Positions 17,971-27,678 of a stretch of DNA of 64,000 bases are shown here, one piece after another (position 1 is the stretch's first letter; each line of letters begins with the position of its first letter). This DNA comes from Paludibacter sp. (GTDB lineage: Bacteria; Bacteroidota; Bacteroidia; Bacteroidales; Paludibacteraceae): assembly GCA_019163375.1 (NCBI GenBank), contig JAFLKK010000019.1, positions 62,001 to 126,000 of the forward strand, in the 5' to 3' direction. The notes beneath the pieces are model-generated. The model did no database searches and was not told the DNA's origin. It worked only from the letters and a program-made list of their open reading frames with translations. A program made the position numbers and the translations under genes.

Positions 17971-19965
17971 TTATTTGTTGTATGCCGGTATTATTTTCCC
18001 CAATTCGGTTTCAAAGTTCCACATACTAAAATTGCTATTTATCACATCCCCATTTTTGTCTATCACTACATAACGTGGTATACCATTGAATTTGAACAAC
18101 TGACGTAGCTGATTAAAGTCGTCGGTAGAAATGCGGTTGATGTTTTTCAACTCCTGATCCTTCACAAAGTCATTGTAATCCTTTTCGGGCGAACTTCTCT
18201 GGTCGGTGATGAAGATAAAGTCGAAGTCGGGGTTTGCAGCATATTTTGCGCGCGTAGCTTTCATTTGCTTAATGCCCGACACACACGGACCGCAGGTAGT
18301 AGCCCAAAAATCAATGAACAATACTTTCCCCTTGAACGGATTGATTATTTTCCGGAAAATATCTGCACCCGCATTGTTGGGCAGTGCCTGCGATACAACT
18401 TTTGTATCAGGAAAAGCCTTAACCAACATCTCTTGACCTGTTTGGATTAAATATGGGGTTTTAATGCCTTCTTTCAAGCTGTTCCACAGATCAGCAGCGT
18501 TCTCTTTCGAACTTGCATTTTTAAGCAAGAAATCAAGTGAGCGTACTTTGGTAATTTCATACACAAGGTTCTGACTCAGATCTAATTCGTTTTGCAGCGT
18601 ACGATCTTTTAGCTTCCAAATCTCTATTTCGTGGTTGCTAATATTGTTTTCCGGCTTCGGTTGATTTGCATACAGATCAATATAATATTGCCTCTGCAAT
18701 TTTGAGAACAAATCATTATATTCGAAGCGATTGATAAACTCGCTAAACTCGTTGCAAACCAATAAACTTGGATCGTTGAGCGGCATTTGTTTCAGAAAAT
18801 CATAAAAATAAACAGGGACAGGCGTTTTCAGTATTTTGTTGGTGCTGTCCTGCCGGGCGTAATAATCGCGGCTCATTGTATAATTGAAAAGATTATTGGC
18901 ATTTGCAATCATGATTTTGTTGCGGAGTATTGTTTTTGCCTTTTCCGACAAACGATTCTTTTGGATATACTCCTTGTATTGTGCCATCCTGTTGTCGTAT
19001 TCTTTCAGTTGGTCGGCTTTAAAGTCGAGCGGAGCCATAGTTTTTCTTTTTTTGTCGAATACCTTATAATCAAAGCTATTGGTAGGGGCAACCAGCAATT
19101 CTTTGTTGAGCGATGCGAGCGCTCCCCGGTATTCGATATTGCTGAATGTGTATCGGATATTGCGCTTGCGGTCGGCGGTAAGAAACTCATCCCAGTCGAG
19201 AATCATACAAAGCGTCTGACCGGGTTCCAGGTAAAAGGGAACAGGTGATTGTTCGTTGAAAACGACCCATGTGTATCCGGGCATGATCATCGGAATTTCA
19301 GCCTCGAAGCGTCCATCAGGTTCTATCTTGACCACAATTGGGTAATCTTCACGGGTAACCGTATTGTTGCCGTAAATAATCCCCGTTGTAAAGCCCAAGC
19401 GGGTATCGTAACCTTTTATACAACCAATCAGTCTACTCTGTTTTTCGTTGAAAAAAGAGGGGAGTTCATAATTCGCTAATGTGTTTTTAGGGGCTTTATT
19501 CAGTTGTTCTTTTATCCATTTGTCGATAGAGGGTAATATTCCGGCAGGTTTACGAGTGCCTACCAACGCCGGACTGAGTGAAATACCCAAAATCTGTTTA
19601 TTATAGTCGATCTTTTTTACCGATGCCGGTAATGGCGGAAACACCAGCACAACGGTACTATCGCCCGAGTCAGGCATCCAAATGTATTTGTTAAATTCTC
19701 CGCCTATTAGTTTTTTTACCTTGTATTCGGTGCCGGTAGCGCAGTCGCGGATTACTTCCGTACTGTCGTAGGTTGTCCACCAGTGAGGCACAAAAGTAAT
19801 GTGCATCGTAAGCAGAGTGGCTGTATCGGTCAGCTCAATTTTAGCTACATTGCCGATTCCTGTGTTTTTTACTTCGTAAGCAGGATTTACGATTATTCGC
19901 TTTTGCGCTACTCCACCAATTGCAATAAGACTTAGTAGAAAAAAAATAAGATTTGTTCGTTTCAT
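17971..19965 (-). CDS. TlpA-family thiol-disulfide oxidoreductase with long N-terminal region
   Basis: A 664-residue exported protein (signal peptide ending ALIAIGGVAQ-like). The C-terminal about 150 residues form an AhpC/TSA-type thioredoxin domain: VLFIDFWATTCGPCVSGIKQ with CGPC near residue 560, and cis-Pro motif FKFNGIPRYVVIDKNG. The N-terminal 500 residues start with beta structure containing a transthyretin-like step and then a mixed helical region, as in large TlpA-like proteins of Bacteroidota. These proteins reduce disulfides in the periplasm, for example in cytochrome c maturation. A role with the multiheme locus 15 kb away is possible but not shown. Confidence 0.8.
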   Translation of the reverse strand: MKRTNLIFFLLSLIAIGGVAQKRIIVNPAYEVKNTGIGNVAKIELTDTATLLTMHITFVPHWWTTYDSTEVIRDCATGTEYKVKKLIGGEFNKYIWMPDSGDSTVVLVFPPLPASVKKIDYNKQILGISLSPALVGTRKPAGILPSIDKWIKEQLNKAPKNTLANYELPSFFNEKQSRLIGCIKGYDTRLGFTTGIIYGNNTVTREDYPIVVKIEPDGRFEAEIPMIMPGYTWVVFNEQSPVPFYLEPGQTLCMILDWDEFLTADRKRNIRYTFSNIEYRGALASLNKELLVAPTNSFDYKVFDKKRKTMAPLDFKADQLKEYDNRMAQYKEYIQKNRLSEKAKTILRNKIMIANANNLFNYTMSRDYYARQDSTNKILKTPVPVYFYDFLKQMPLNDPSLLVCNEFSEFINRFEYNDLFSKLQRQYYIDLYANQPKPENNISNHEIEIWKLKDRTLQNELDLSQNLVYEITKVRSLDFLLKNASSKENAADLWNSLKEGIKTPYLIQTGQEMLVKAFPDTKVVSQALPNNAGADIFRKIINPFKGKVLFIDFWATTCGPCVSGIKQMKATRAKYAANPDFDFIFITDQRSSPEKDYNDFVKDQELKNINRISTDDFNQLRQLFKFNGIPRYVVIDKNGDVINSNFSMWNFETELGKIIPAYNK

Positions 19966-20009
19966 TTTAAATAGATTTATAGGATTGTTTAATGGTTATG
20001 TTGTCGGTG

Positions 20010-20222
20010 TTAACGTGTTCTTTGTATAGTGCTAGTATTTGTCTTTCTAAAAGTAGTGTTTAGGGTTAATAAAATTCCTTCGGCAAACAATATTACAAGT
20101 AAGAAGATCAAAGAGGTCAACCAAAGTCTTTTGTTTTTTTTGACAATACCAATAAATAATGCAACTAAAAAGATAACTGGCAAAGCAATTAGAAAAAAGG
20201 AAGTAATTGTAAGTGAGTCCAT
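20010..20222 (-). CDS. Two-helix small membrane protein
   Basis: A 70-residue protein with two membrane helices (SFFLIALPVIFLVALFIGIV and LTSLIFLLVILFAEGILL) joined by a short basic loop (KKNKRL). The overlapping frame starting at 20232 looks artificial (Cys/Tyr-rich, no membrane pattern). It sits just upstream of the TlpA-family gene (44 bases) on the same strand. No family recognised. Confidence 0.5.
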   Translation of the reverse strand: MDSLTITSFFLIALPVIFLVALFIGIVKKNKRLWLTSLIFLLVILFAEGILLTLNTTFRKTNTSTIQRTR

Positions 20223-20351
20223 AATTAATCAAATTTTAAAAGATAAGTATTCAATGCTATTTATTGATATGTTTTTTAAGCAATAGTCGGAGGAACATAC
20301 TTGTAACTCGTAACTATTTACTTGTAACTGCTGATATTGTATAGTTTTTAC

Positions 20352-20867
20352 CTATTCTTTTGGTAATTTTTGTTTCCGACCTATGGTAACATATAAAATT
20401 GGGCCAATTATAGGTACTAAAAAGATGACAAAGAACCAAATCAATTTATCTGTTGCCGTTTCAAATCTATTTTTTAAAATATCTATAATAGTAAATAAAA
20501 ATAACATTAGTTGACCAAGGCACAATATTAAATATATAAATGGTATATACATAGGCCATTCTGGTCCGGAAGATATCGACACATTGTAACTTGGGTGAAT
20601 ATGCTGAGCATCCAATTTGTCTCTCAATTTATCGAATGAGATTTGAAATGATCCAACCGATTCTATAGGCAAAATATAAGTTTTGTTTTTTTCGCCAAAT
20701 GGTTTAATCCTGATTCGGGCTACTTTGTCATTATTGTGTAAGTTGACAGATTGAATGGAATCATGCGCAAATAGCCGTTCGAATTCAACTTGAGTAATCT
20801 TTTTGTCATTTAGACCGCATGATATTAAACCCAGAGAAATAATTAAATAAATAATAAGTCGTTTCAT
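20352..20867 (-). CDS. Lipoprotein-like fusion of an FtsH-extracellular-like domain and a PLD-nuclease-N-like membrane domain
   Basis: About 171 residues, started at the ATG at 20867 (MKRLIIYLIISLGLISCGLN) because it gives a lipoprotein signal; an in-frame ATG at 20891 adds eight residues without improving it. Residues about 25-95 (ITQVEFERLFAHDSIQSVNL, YILPIESVGSFQISF) resemble the extracytoplasmic domain of Bacteroidota FtsH. The C-terminus has two membrane helices ending in LIWFFVIFLVPIIGPILYVT, the PLD-nuclease N-terminal (PLDc_N) signature. There is no AAA or protease domain. It may bind FtsH or compete with it, but that is speculation. Upstream lies a 700-base gene-free stretch. Confidence 0.6.
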   Translation of the reverse strand: MKRLIIYLIISLGLISCGLNDKKITQVEFERLFAHDSIQSVNLHNNDKVARIRIKPFGEKNKTYILPIESVGSFQISFDKLRDKLDAQHIHPSYNVSISSGPEWPMYIPFIYLILCLGQLMLFLFTIIDILKNRFETATDKLIWFFVIFLVPIIGPILYVTIGRKQKLPKE

Positions 20868-21507
20868 ATTGTATTGATTTTTATAGTTCATTATAATCTT
20901 TTCTATTTCATTCTTTAATAAAGCTATTGATAAAAAATAAAATAGATAAAGTAAGTTTATTCATGTGTTGTGATTTTTAGTTCATACTATACAACTCAAT
21001 TAAAAAGGAATAATAGCAACTGATAAAATTGCGAATATTCTCTCCACTCAAATATTTATCGCGAACAGATTCTAAAAAGTCACTACAATTTAGAGATAAT
21101 TATTTTTTTTATTTAAGTTAAGTTGCAGCAAAGATATAGTTAATGCCTCTTCGCTATACATGATTTTAGATATTTAAGTTCTAATTATGGATAATATTTA
21201 AATGTCTAAAACGAATCGTGTGTTTAACGTGCTGTAAAAGTACGCAGGATAGTTTTAAATTAAAAAATCTTAATCTATCAAAATGATTTCAGGATGTATC
21301 ATATACATTTTAAACTGCTTCATTGGTTATGTTGATGTTGTGAATTGTTTTCTGTGCGTTACATAGCTTGATTAATGTTCTTTGTTGTACAGTAATCGAT
21401 AGTTTCGAGCTACTATCTATAATTGTTGTAAGTGGGAAAAGTCTAAATGCCTTACTACCAGATGGGAATATTTTGTGATATTGATTAAGCCGAGAGTGAT
21501 CATCAAT
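20868..21507. other. AT-rich gene-free stretch
   Basis: About 640 bases with no convincing gene. A minus-strand frame at 21310-21528 overlaps the terminator of the GH42 gene and lacks protein character. A minus-strand -7 box complement, CAAAGATA, is at 21129-21136, which could drive the gene starting at 20867 with a long leader of about 260 bases. Confidence 0.5.
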
Positions 21508-21546
21508 AAAAAAGGGGCGTAAATACATCAGTATTTACACCCCTTT
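21508..21546 (-). terminator. Rho-independent terminator of the GH42 gene
   Basis: On the minus strand GGGGTGTAAATAC/GTATTTACGCCCC forms a 13-bp stem (21543-21531 with 21526-21514, one G-U type mismatch) around TGAT and is followed by six T. It starts 20 bases after the GH42 stop. Confidence 0.85.
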
Positions 21547-21566
21547 ATTAAGTCAGTTTATTTGTT

Positions 21567-23648
21567 TTACTTCCAAACCGCCACTCCTGCCGGAGTTAGT
21601 TCTTTTGATCCGAAAAGGATAGTGGCATTTTGTGGAATGTCTACGGTAACGTTTACTGATGAGTAATTTATCGCTACCCAGAACCCGTCGCGCCAGTTAA
21701 GCATTACGCCTTCGGGCAATTCTTTTACGCCAATTCCGGCCGATTCGTACACTTTTTTCAACACGTCTTTTTCCAGTTTGCCATCGTCTGTGTCGGTGCC
21801 AATATAGGTTACGGTTCCTTTGCCCAGTTTGCGGTGCACCACGGATGCTTTGCCTGCATAAAATTGATCGGCGTATGTTGCCCAGGTATCGGTGCCTGCC
21901 ATTGGGTCGAGCATATCGCCCCAGTTGTTCCAGAGATAAGTGTTGCCATTAAAGCTTACTTTAGCATTCATTTTAGCTCCCAGCATATCGTTCAGTGCTA
22001 TTTTAGCTCCAATCAAATTGACGATAGCATCTGCCCACTGAGCTTCGAAGAAATGTCCATCGCGGTCCTTCAACCCTGTGCGACACGAAAGTACCAGATT
22101 ACCTCCATTTTCAACATATTTTGTCCATTTGGCTACCAATGCACGGTCTACCATTTGGTACGCCGGTGCAACAACTACCGGGTAGGAACTCAAATCACGA
22201 TCTTCGCCTATAATATCAACAGGTGCAGAAAGTGTTTTTATTGCCGAATAGTATTTGGTAACATGCGTAATTTGGTTCCATTGGAATGTTTGTGGTTGTT
22301 GGGTTGTTTCCCATACATTATCAGCATTGTACAAAATAGCTGTTTTTCTGGCTGCATATTCTTTTGGCATTTGTGCGTTGGGAGTATATGCTTTTCTCAG
22401 ATCGCGTATTTCTGTCATAAACTGACTGTATTGTTTGCCTCCAATTGATTCGGTAACGCCGTCGGTTCCCACCATGCCGTAGTGAAACTGCTCACCACCA
22501 TACAGCGGTTGACGGAAACGGTACGAGCAAATAAAGTCGAGTCCACCGGCAAAAGCATTCCACAACCATGCTCTGATGACTCCCGGATAGGGTTGAGGAT
22601 TAAACGATCCCCAGTTTACCTGACCGGGCTGTAACTCCATCACTCCTGTAACGCCGTTTAACGGACGGAAGAAATCATTGGCATAAGAAATGCGCCATGG
22701 ATCGCCCATTCTGAACCCTTGCTCGCCCACACCATCGGAATAGCCGGCTACCGGATACATGGTGTAGCAAATAAAGTCAAGGTCTTTGTTTCTCCATGGA
22801 TCCACATCGGTATGTCCGTGCATAAAGTTAGAAGTCACAAATTGCGACTTAGAAACGATGGAATGCAAAGTGTTGTTTTGTAGCGACACATAGTCTGCAC
22901 ACTCATCGGCATTAAAGCGTTTGAAATCTACAAACGAAGTTGGACTTGCATTACCCGAATATTGTCGGCCGGCATTTGGTATTTCTATTTGGCTGAAGTC
23001 GGTGTAAATACCCGACCAGAAAGGAGTTCCCCATGCTTTGTTCAGCGCATCGATGGTTTTGTATTTCTTTTTGAGCCATACTTTGAAGCTTGCCTGAGCT
23101 GCCGGACTGTAATCCAAGGTGCCATAATGTGATGGCTCATTGTCTATTTGCCATCCCCAGATGCGTTTGTCGTTACCATAGCGTTTGGCCATTACTTCCA
23201 CTACTTTTGTGGTCAATTCACGGTATTTAGGGCTCGACCACGAGTATTGTTCACGTGTTCCGTGCTGTGCTGCTTGTCCGTTTGACATTTCTACCAATAC
23301 TTCGGGATATTTTCTGACAAGCCATACCGGTGGTGTGGCCGAAGGAGTACACATGATCACTTTCAAATTGTGTTTGGCGGCCAATTCCAGCGCTTTATCC
23401 AACCATTTGAAATCGTAAACACCTTCGCTGGGTTCAATTTGTGCCCATGCAAATTCGGCCATGTGGGTAAATTCAAAACCCATGTCTGCCATTTTCTTGA
23501 AATCACGATCCCATTGTTCGGGATTCCATGCTTCGGGATAGTAGTAAACACCTGTTTCTACCATTTTTTCCGCTTTGAAAAATTGTTTTTGCGCATACGA
23601 CATCGTGAAACATGCCATTGCTAATCCGATTAAAAGTAGTTTCTTCAT
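21567..23648 (-). CDS. Secreted GH42 beta-galactosidase
   Basis: A 693-residue protein with a signal peptide (cut after MSYAQ). The TIM barrel opens with GVYYYPEAWNPEQWDRDF, carries the acid/base Glu171 in WGWQIDNEPSH and the probable nucleophile Glu near residue 337 in GVMELQPGQVNWG, followed by the GH42 trimerisation-like domain with LSSYPVVVAPAYQMVD and the beta-stranded C-terminus. GH42 enzymes cleave terminal beta-D-galactose, often from galactan or arabinogalactan side chains, which matches the pectin-type enzymes in the first 12 kb. The signal peptide makes it periplasmic or exported, whereas many GH42 enzymes are cytoplasmic. It stands alone with its own promoter-like box and a strong terminator. 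Confidence 0.9.
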   Translation of the reverse strand: MKKLLLIGLAMACFTMSYAQKQFFKAEKMVETGVYYYPEAWNPEQWDRDFKKMADMGFEFTHMAEFAWAQIEPSEGVYDFKWLDKALELAAKHNLKVIMCTPSATPPVWLVRKYPEVLVEMSNGQAAQHGTREQYSWSSPKYRELTTKVVEVMAKRYGNDKRIWGWQIDNEPSHYGTLDYSPAAQASFKVWLKKKYKTIDALNKAWGTPFWSGIYTDFSQIEIPNAGRQYSGNASPTSFVDFKRFNADECADYVSLQNNTLHSIVSKSQFVTSNFMHGHTDVDPWRNKDLDFICYTMYPVAGYSDGVGEQGFRMGDPWRISYANDFFRPLNGVTGVMELQPGQVNWGSFNPQPYPGVIRAWLWNAFAGGLDFICSYRFRQPLYGGEQFHYGMVGTDGVTESIGGKQYSQFMTEIRDLRKAYTPNAQMPKEYAARKTAILYNADNVWETTQQPQTFQWNQITHVTKYYSAIKTLSAPVDIIGEDRDLSSYPVVVAPAYQMVDRALVAKWTKYVENGGNLVLSCRTGLKDRDGHFFEAQWADAIVNLIGAKIALNDMLGAKMNAKVSFNGNTYLWNNWGDMLDPMAGTDTWATYADQFYAGKASVVHRKLGKGTVTYIGTDTDDGKLEKDVLKKVYESAGIGVKELPEGVMLNWRDGFWVAINYSSVNVTVDIPQNATILFGSKELTPAGVAVWK

Positions 23649-23720
23649 TTTTGTCTAAAAAGGTTTGTGAAAATCTTATATCTTTGTTCTAATGTCTTTG
23701 CTCTTTGTTCTTTTCCATCG

Positions 23721-23728
23721 CAAAGTTA
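23721..23728 (-). promoter_or_regulatory. -7 box of the GH42 gene
   Basis: On the minus strand TAACTTTG matches TAnnTTTG exactly, about 73 bases before the ATG at 23648. A good -33 TTTG at 19-21 bases is not seen. Confidence 0.45.
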
Positions 23729-23834
23729 GCAAATTACTTCTTACCTGTAGCATTTCTCTAATCTATAATCCTCAAATTTTTATTCAGCCAATTGCTTTTA
23801 AAAACAAAACAACTAAAGGATTTATAATTTGTAG

Positions 23835-23842
23835 TACCTTTG
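23835..23842 (+). promoter_or_regulatory. -7 box of the cysteine desulfidase-like/dsbD operon
   Basis: TACCTTTG matches TAnnTTTG and lies 31 bases before the ATG at 23874. It is divergent from the GH42 promoter about 110 bases away. No clear -33 element. Confidence 0.5.
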
Positions 23843-23873
23843 CATAAAAATTCAAAAAAACAATACGCTAAAT

Positions 23874-25166
23874 ATGCTCTCAATACAAGAACGCTCGGAA
23901 ATAATAACCCTGATAAAACAGGAAGTCATTCCGGCAATAGGTTGCACCGAACCGGTAGCAGTAGCATTGGCAGTAGCCAGGGCTAAGGAAGTACTGGGTG
24001 CTATTCCCGATAAAATAGAAGTATCGCTTAGTTCCAATATGCTCAAAAATGCCATGGGTGTAGGTATACCGGGTACAGGTATGGTGGGTTTGCCCATTGC
24101 CATTGCGCTGGGTGCGCTTATTGGTAAATCGGAATACGGGCTCGAAGTGCTTAAAGACCTCAGCCCTGAAGCATTGGAGCAGGGTAAAAAAATGATTGAC
24201 GATAAGGTGATGACTGTTTATTTAAAACAGAAAATCACGGAGAAACTCTATATCGAAGTGCAGGTTTCAAATGGAAATGATACGGCGCAAGTGATTATTA
24301 GTCGCAATCATACACGCTTTTCACATATTCAGAGAAACGAAGAAATACTTTTGCAATTGGATGATGAAACCAATGGTGATATTTCAACAGAAAAAAGTGT
24401 AAATTTGTCGTTCAATAAAGTTTGTGATTTTGCGCTGGAAAGTCCGGTTGAAGACCTGAAGTTTATTTTAGATGCGTCTGTGATGAATCGGGCTGCCTCC
24501 AACGAATCGATGAAAGGCGAGTATGGCCACAGTGTTGCCCAAACGGTGACGAATGGTAGCCAGCAAAGAGTGATGGGAAATACCATTTTTACCCGTATGT
24601 TGTCGGTCACTGCTGCTGCTTGCGATGCTCGTATGGCCGGAGCTATGTTTCCGGTAATGAGTAATTCGGGTAGTGGTAATCAGGGAATTGCAGCCACACT
24701 GCCGGTATCGGTATTTGCCGAAGAAACCGGTAAGTCGGAAGATGAATTGGCACGAGCGTTGGTGTTGAGCCATTTAATGACCATTTACATTAAGCAAAGT
24801 CTCGGACGGTTGTCGGGTTTATGCGGTGCCATTGTTGCTGCTACCGGATCGGCTTGCGGTATTACTTACCTGATGGGAGGTAGCCGTGATCAGATTGCCT
24901 ATTCTATTAAGAATATGATTGGTAATATTACCGGAATAATTTGCGACGGGGCAAAACCCAGTTGTGCACTCAAAGTATCCAACGGTGTTTCTACTGCCAC
25001 CTTGTCGGCATTGATGGCTATGGATAATAAGGTGGTCACTTCTATCGAAGGTATCACCGACGAGGACGTTGACAAAACAATTCTTAATCTTACTAAAATC
25101 GGTTCGGAAGGGATGAACGAAACAGATCGTATGGTGTTAGAAATCATGACTCATAAAGGAGAATAA
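23874..25166 (+). CDS. L-cysteine desulfidase-like protein (UPF0597/CdsB family)
   Basis: A 430-residue cytoplasmic protein with the family's conserved blocks: IGCTEPVAVALAVARA near the start, VGIPGTGMVGLPIAIALGA, an MSNSGSGNQGIAATLPV loop, RLSGLCGAIVAATGSACGI and ICDGAKPSCALKV. The conserved cysteines fit an oxygen-sensitive [4Fe-4S] cluster, as in the related iron-sulfur L-serine dehydratase alpha chain. Family members convert L-cysteine to pyruvate, ammonia and sulfide. The gene is followed 25 bases later by dsbD, so thiol or sulfur metabolism may link the two. Assignment to cysteine rather than another amino acid is by family only. Confidence 0.8.
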   Translation: MLSIQERSEIITLIKQEVIPAIGCTEPVAVALAVARAKEVLGAIPDKIEVSLSSNMLKNAMGVGIPGTGMVGLPIAIALGALIGKSEYGLEVLKDLSPEALEQGKKMIDDKVMTVYLKQKITEKLYIEVQVSNGNDTAQVIISRNHTRFSHIQRNEEILLQLDDETNGDISTEKSVNLSFNKVCDFALESPVEDLKFILDASVMNRAASNESMKGEYGHSVAQTVTNGSQQRVMGNTIFTRMLSVTAAACDARMAGAMFPVMSNSGSGNQGIAATLPVSVFAEETGKSEDELARALVLSHLMTIYIKQSLGRLSGLCGAIVAATGSACGITYLMGGSRDQIAYSIKNMIGNITGIICDGAKPSCALKVSNGVSTATLSALMAMDNKVVTSIEGITDEDVDKTILNLTKIGSEGMNETDRMVLEIMTHKGE

Positions 25167-25191
25167 AAAAATAAAATATCAGATATTTATT

Positions 25192-27243
25192 ATGACTAAA
25201 AAAATTGTTTTATCGTTTCTGTTTTTGTGTTGTGCACTTGGCATGTCGGCTCAGATACTGAAACCTGCTACATGGAGCTTTTCTAATAAGCAAGTCTCTG
25301 ACACCGAATTTGATCTTGTTCTTACTGCCAACATTGACAACGGTTGGCATTTATATTCTCAGTTTATTGGTGATGGTGGGCCGGTGGCAACATCGTTCAA
25401 GTTTAAACCATCGTCCGACTATGAGTTGGTGGGTAAGGTGGGCGAATCGCCAAAACCTAAAAAGATTTACGAAAAGGCATTTGAAATGGAAGTGGCTTTT
25501 TTTGAAAAGAAAGCCGTCTTTACTCAAAAAATAAAAATGAAAGTCCCCGCTGCGAAGATTAAAGGGATTCTTGAGTTTATGTTGTGCGACGATAGTCAAT
25601 GCCTGCCTCCCGAAGAACTCGACTTCTCGTTTGATGTAAAAGGAGCAAAGGTTGCTGCTGCGGATGCAAAAGTACTGACTCCGGTTGCTGCCACTGCTGC
25701 TGATACAGCCCAAACTGCTGTAACTCCGACACCAACTGTTGCCAATGATTCGGCGGTTTCGGTAGTGAAAACACAAGCACTGGCTGTTACTCCAACATCT
25801 ACTGAAAAACAATCTTTGTGGACCATTTTTTTTCTGGGTTTGTTAGGTGGTTTCACTGCGTTTGTGATGCCTTGCATTTTCCCAATGGTGCCAATGACGG
25901 TTAGTTATTTTACCAAAAAAGAAGTTACAAAACGCAAAGGAGTCATTAACGCGCTGATTTACGGCTTATCAATTATAGTTATCTATGTTGTATTAGGATT
26001 ACTCATTACGGTTATTTTTGGAGCTGATGCGTTGAATGTTCTGTCAACGAATGGTGTGTTTAACTTCTTCTTTTTCTTATTATTGGTTGCTTTTGCACTA
26101 TCCTTTCTGGGCGCTTTCGAACTGGTATTACCATCTTCCTGGGTAAATAAAATGGATAGTAATTCCGATAAAGGGGGCTTGGGAGGTTTGTTTTTCATGG
26201 CGGGCACCCTGGCTTTGGTTTCATTTTCATGCACCGGGCCAATTGTAGGCACCTTATTGGTGCAAGCAGCTACTATGGGTCAATTACTCGGTCCTGCTAT
26301 CGGCATGCTTGGCTTTGCCATTGCACTTGCCATTCCGTTTGTGCTGTTTGCCATGTTCCCGGCCTGGATGAAGGCTATGCCAAAATCGGGTGGCTGGTTG
26401 AATAGCGTGAAAGTAGTGTTGGGATTCCTCGAACTGGCTTTCGCTTTCAAATTCCTTTCAAATGTAGATTTAGCCTATCACTGGAATTGGTTTGATCGTG
26501 AGATATTCCTTTCGTTGTGGATAGTTATTTCTGCTTTGATGGGTGTCTATTTATTGGGAAAACTGAAGTTGCCTAACGACAGCGATGTAAAACATGTGTC
26601 TACTACGCGTTTGGTATTGGCCATTATTACCTTGTCATTTACGGTGTACATGATTCCCGGACTTTGGGGTGCACCGCTTAAATCTATATCAGCGTTCTTA
26701 CCGCCAATGAGCACACAGGATTTTGTGATGTCTGCAAACAATACAGCCGCAGTTGCACACAATTCGGGTACTCACAAATATGGTGACATTTTCCATGCAC
26801 CGCTTGGATTGGATGTATTCTTCGATTATGATGAAGGATTAGCTTATGCCAAAAAAGTAAACAAACCGGTATTTATCGACTTTACAGGTCATGCTTGCGT
26901 CAACTGTCGAAAAATGGAAGCTTCGGTTTGGCCGGATAAAGAAGTGCTCTCGCGCTTGTCCAATGACTATGTTGTAATTCAACTTTATGTGGATGATAAA
27001 ACCGATTTGGATGCCGCTGAACAAACGGTATCAACATACAGTGGAAAAGAAATAGAGACTATTGGTAACAAATGGAGTGACCTGCAAGCTTCCCGGTTTA
27101 ACGCCAATTCTCAACCGTTTTATGTGTTACTTGATACCAAAGGCGACTTGTTAGTTCAACCTAAAGGTGCCGATTATGATCCGAAGTCTTTTACCGGTTA
27201 CCTGGATAGCGGACTTGATACTTTTAAGAAAAACCTGCAATAG
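25192..27243 (+). CDS. dsbD: DsbD-family thiol:disulfide interchange protein
   Basis: A 683-residue inner-membrane protein. After a signal peptide (GMSAQ) comes a DsbD-alpha-like beta-sandwich (residues about 20-150, with LCDDSQCLPPE cysteine pair), an Ala/Thr-rich linker, eight membrane helices with one cysteine each in FVMPCIFPMVPMTVSYF and VSFSCTGPIVGTLLVQ, and a C-terminal thioredoxin domain with FIDFTGHACVNCRKME (CxxC). DsbD passes electrons from cytoplasmic thioredoxin to periplasmic thiol proteins. The exported thioredoxin-fold proteins at 13-20 kb and the cytochrome c maturation genes downstream are plausible clients. A strong terminator follows. Confidence 0.93.
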   Translation: MTKKIVLSFLFLCCALGMSAQILKPATWSFSNKQVSDTEFDLVLTANIDNGWHLYSQFIGDGGPVATSFKFKPSSDYELVGKVGESPKPKKIYEKAFEMEVAFFEKKAVFTQKIKMKVPAAKIKGILEFMLCDDSQCLPPEELDFSFDVKGAKVAAADAKVLTPVAATAADTAQTAVTPTPTVANDSAVSVVKTQALAVTPTSTEKQSLWTIFFLGLLGGFTAFVMPCIFPMVPMTVSYFTKKEVTKRKGVINALIYGLSIIVIYVVLGLLITVIFGADALNVLSTNGVFNFFFFLLLVAFALSFLGAFELVLPSSWVNKMDSNSDKGGLGGLFFMAGTLALVSFSCTGPIVGTLLVQAATMGQLLGPAIGMLGFAIALAIPFVLFAMFPAWMKAMPKSGGWLNSVKVVLGFLELAFAFKFLSNVDLAYHWNWFDREIFLSLWIVISALMGVYLLGKLKLPNDSDVKHVSTTRLVLAIITLSFTVYMIPGLWGAPLKSISAFLPPMSTQDFVMSANNTAAVAHNSGTHKYGDIFHAPLGLDVFFDYDEGLAYAKKVNKPVFIDFTGHACVNCRKMEASVWPDKEVLSRLSNDYVVIQLYVDDKTDLDAAEQTVSTYSGKEIETIGNKWSDLQASRFNANSQPFYVLLDTKGDLLVQPKGADYDPKSFTGYLDSGLDTFKKNLQ

Positions 27244-27262
27244 TTCTTTTTATCAGATACTT

Positions 27263-27300
27263 TCCCCTTTTGAAATCTAATTTTCAAAAGGGGATTTTTT
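27263..27300 (+). terminator. Rho-independent terminator after dsbD
   Basis: A perfect 13-bp stem TCCCCTTTTGAAA/TTTCAAAAGGGGA (27263-27275 and 27282-27294) with a 6-base loop and six T at 27295-27300, 20 bases after the dsbD stop. Confidence 0.92.
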
Positions 27301-27412
27301 ATCGCTTTTCATATTCTACGAAATTAAATAGATCTTCTCCCTTATTTCCATTTTCATCTTCAACATTTTTTTTGTTACTTTGTTACTTTATTTATCATTC
27401 TAACTTACAATT

Positions 27413-27601
27413 ATGGACAAAAAACTCACACGTTCGAAAAACCAAATGATTGGTGGTGTTTGCGCAGGTGTTGCGGAATATTTTGATTGGGATCCAACGC
27501 TTGTCAGGGCTGCCTATGCCATTATGTTTTTTCTTGGAGGAGTAGGGCTTTTGCTTTATTTAGTTCTTTGGATCGTTATGCCGATGTCATCAGACCAATA
27601 A
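27413..27601 (+). CDS. PspC-domain small membrane protein
   Basis: A 62-residue protein that is essentially one PspC domain: KKLTRSKNQMIGGVCAGVAEYFDWDPTLVRAAYA (split here only for description) followed by one membrane segment FFLGGVGLLLYLVLWIVMP. PspC domains occur in phage-shock and envelope-stress proteins. Here it stands alone. A near-consensus -7 box TTACTTTG lies at 27375-27382. Stand-alone PspC proteins are common in Bacteroidota and their exact role is unclear. Confidence 0.85.
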   Translation: MDKKLTRSKNQMIGGVCAGVAEYFDWDPTLVRAAYAIMFFLGGVGLLLYLVLWIVMPMSSDQ

Positions 27602-27678
27602 TGTTTAATTATTGAACTGTTTAATCATAAAACTGTTTGATAAAAAACTCCTTATTGTTCACTGATAAGTAAAACATC

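Noticed and set aside
21310-21528. Minus-strand open frame of 72 codons
   Set aside because: It overlaps the GH42 terminator and has no signal peptide, membrane helix or family pattern.
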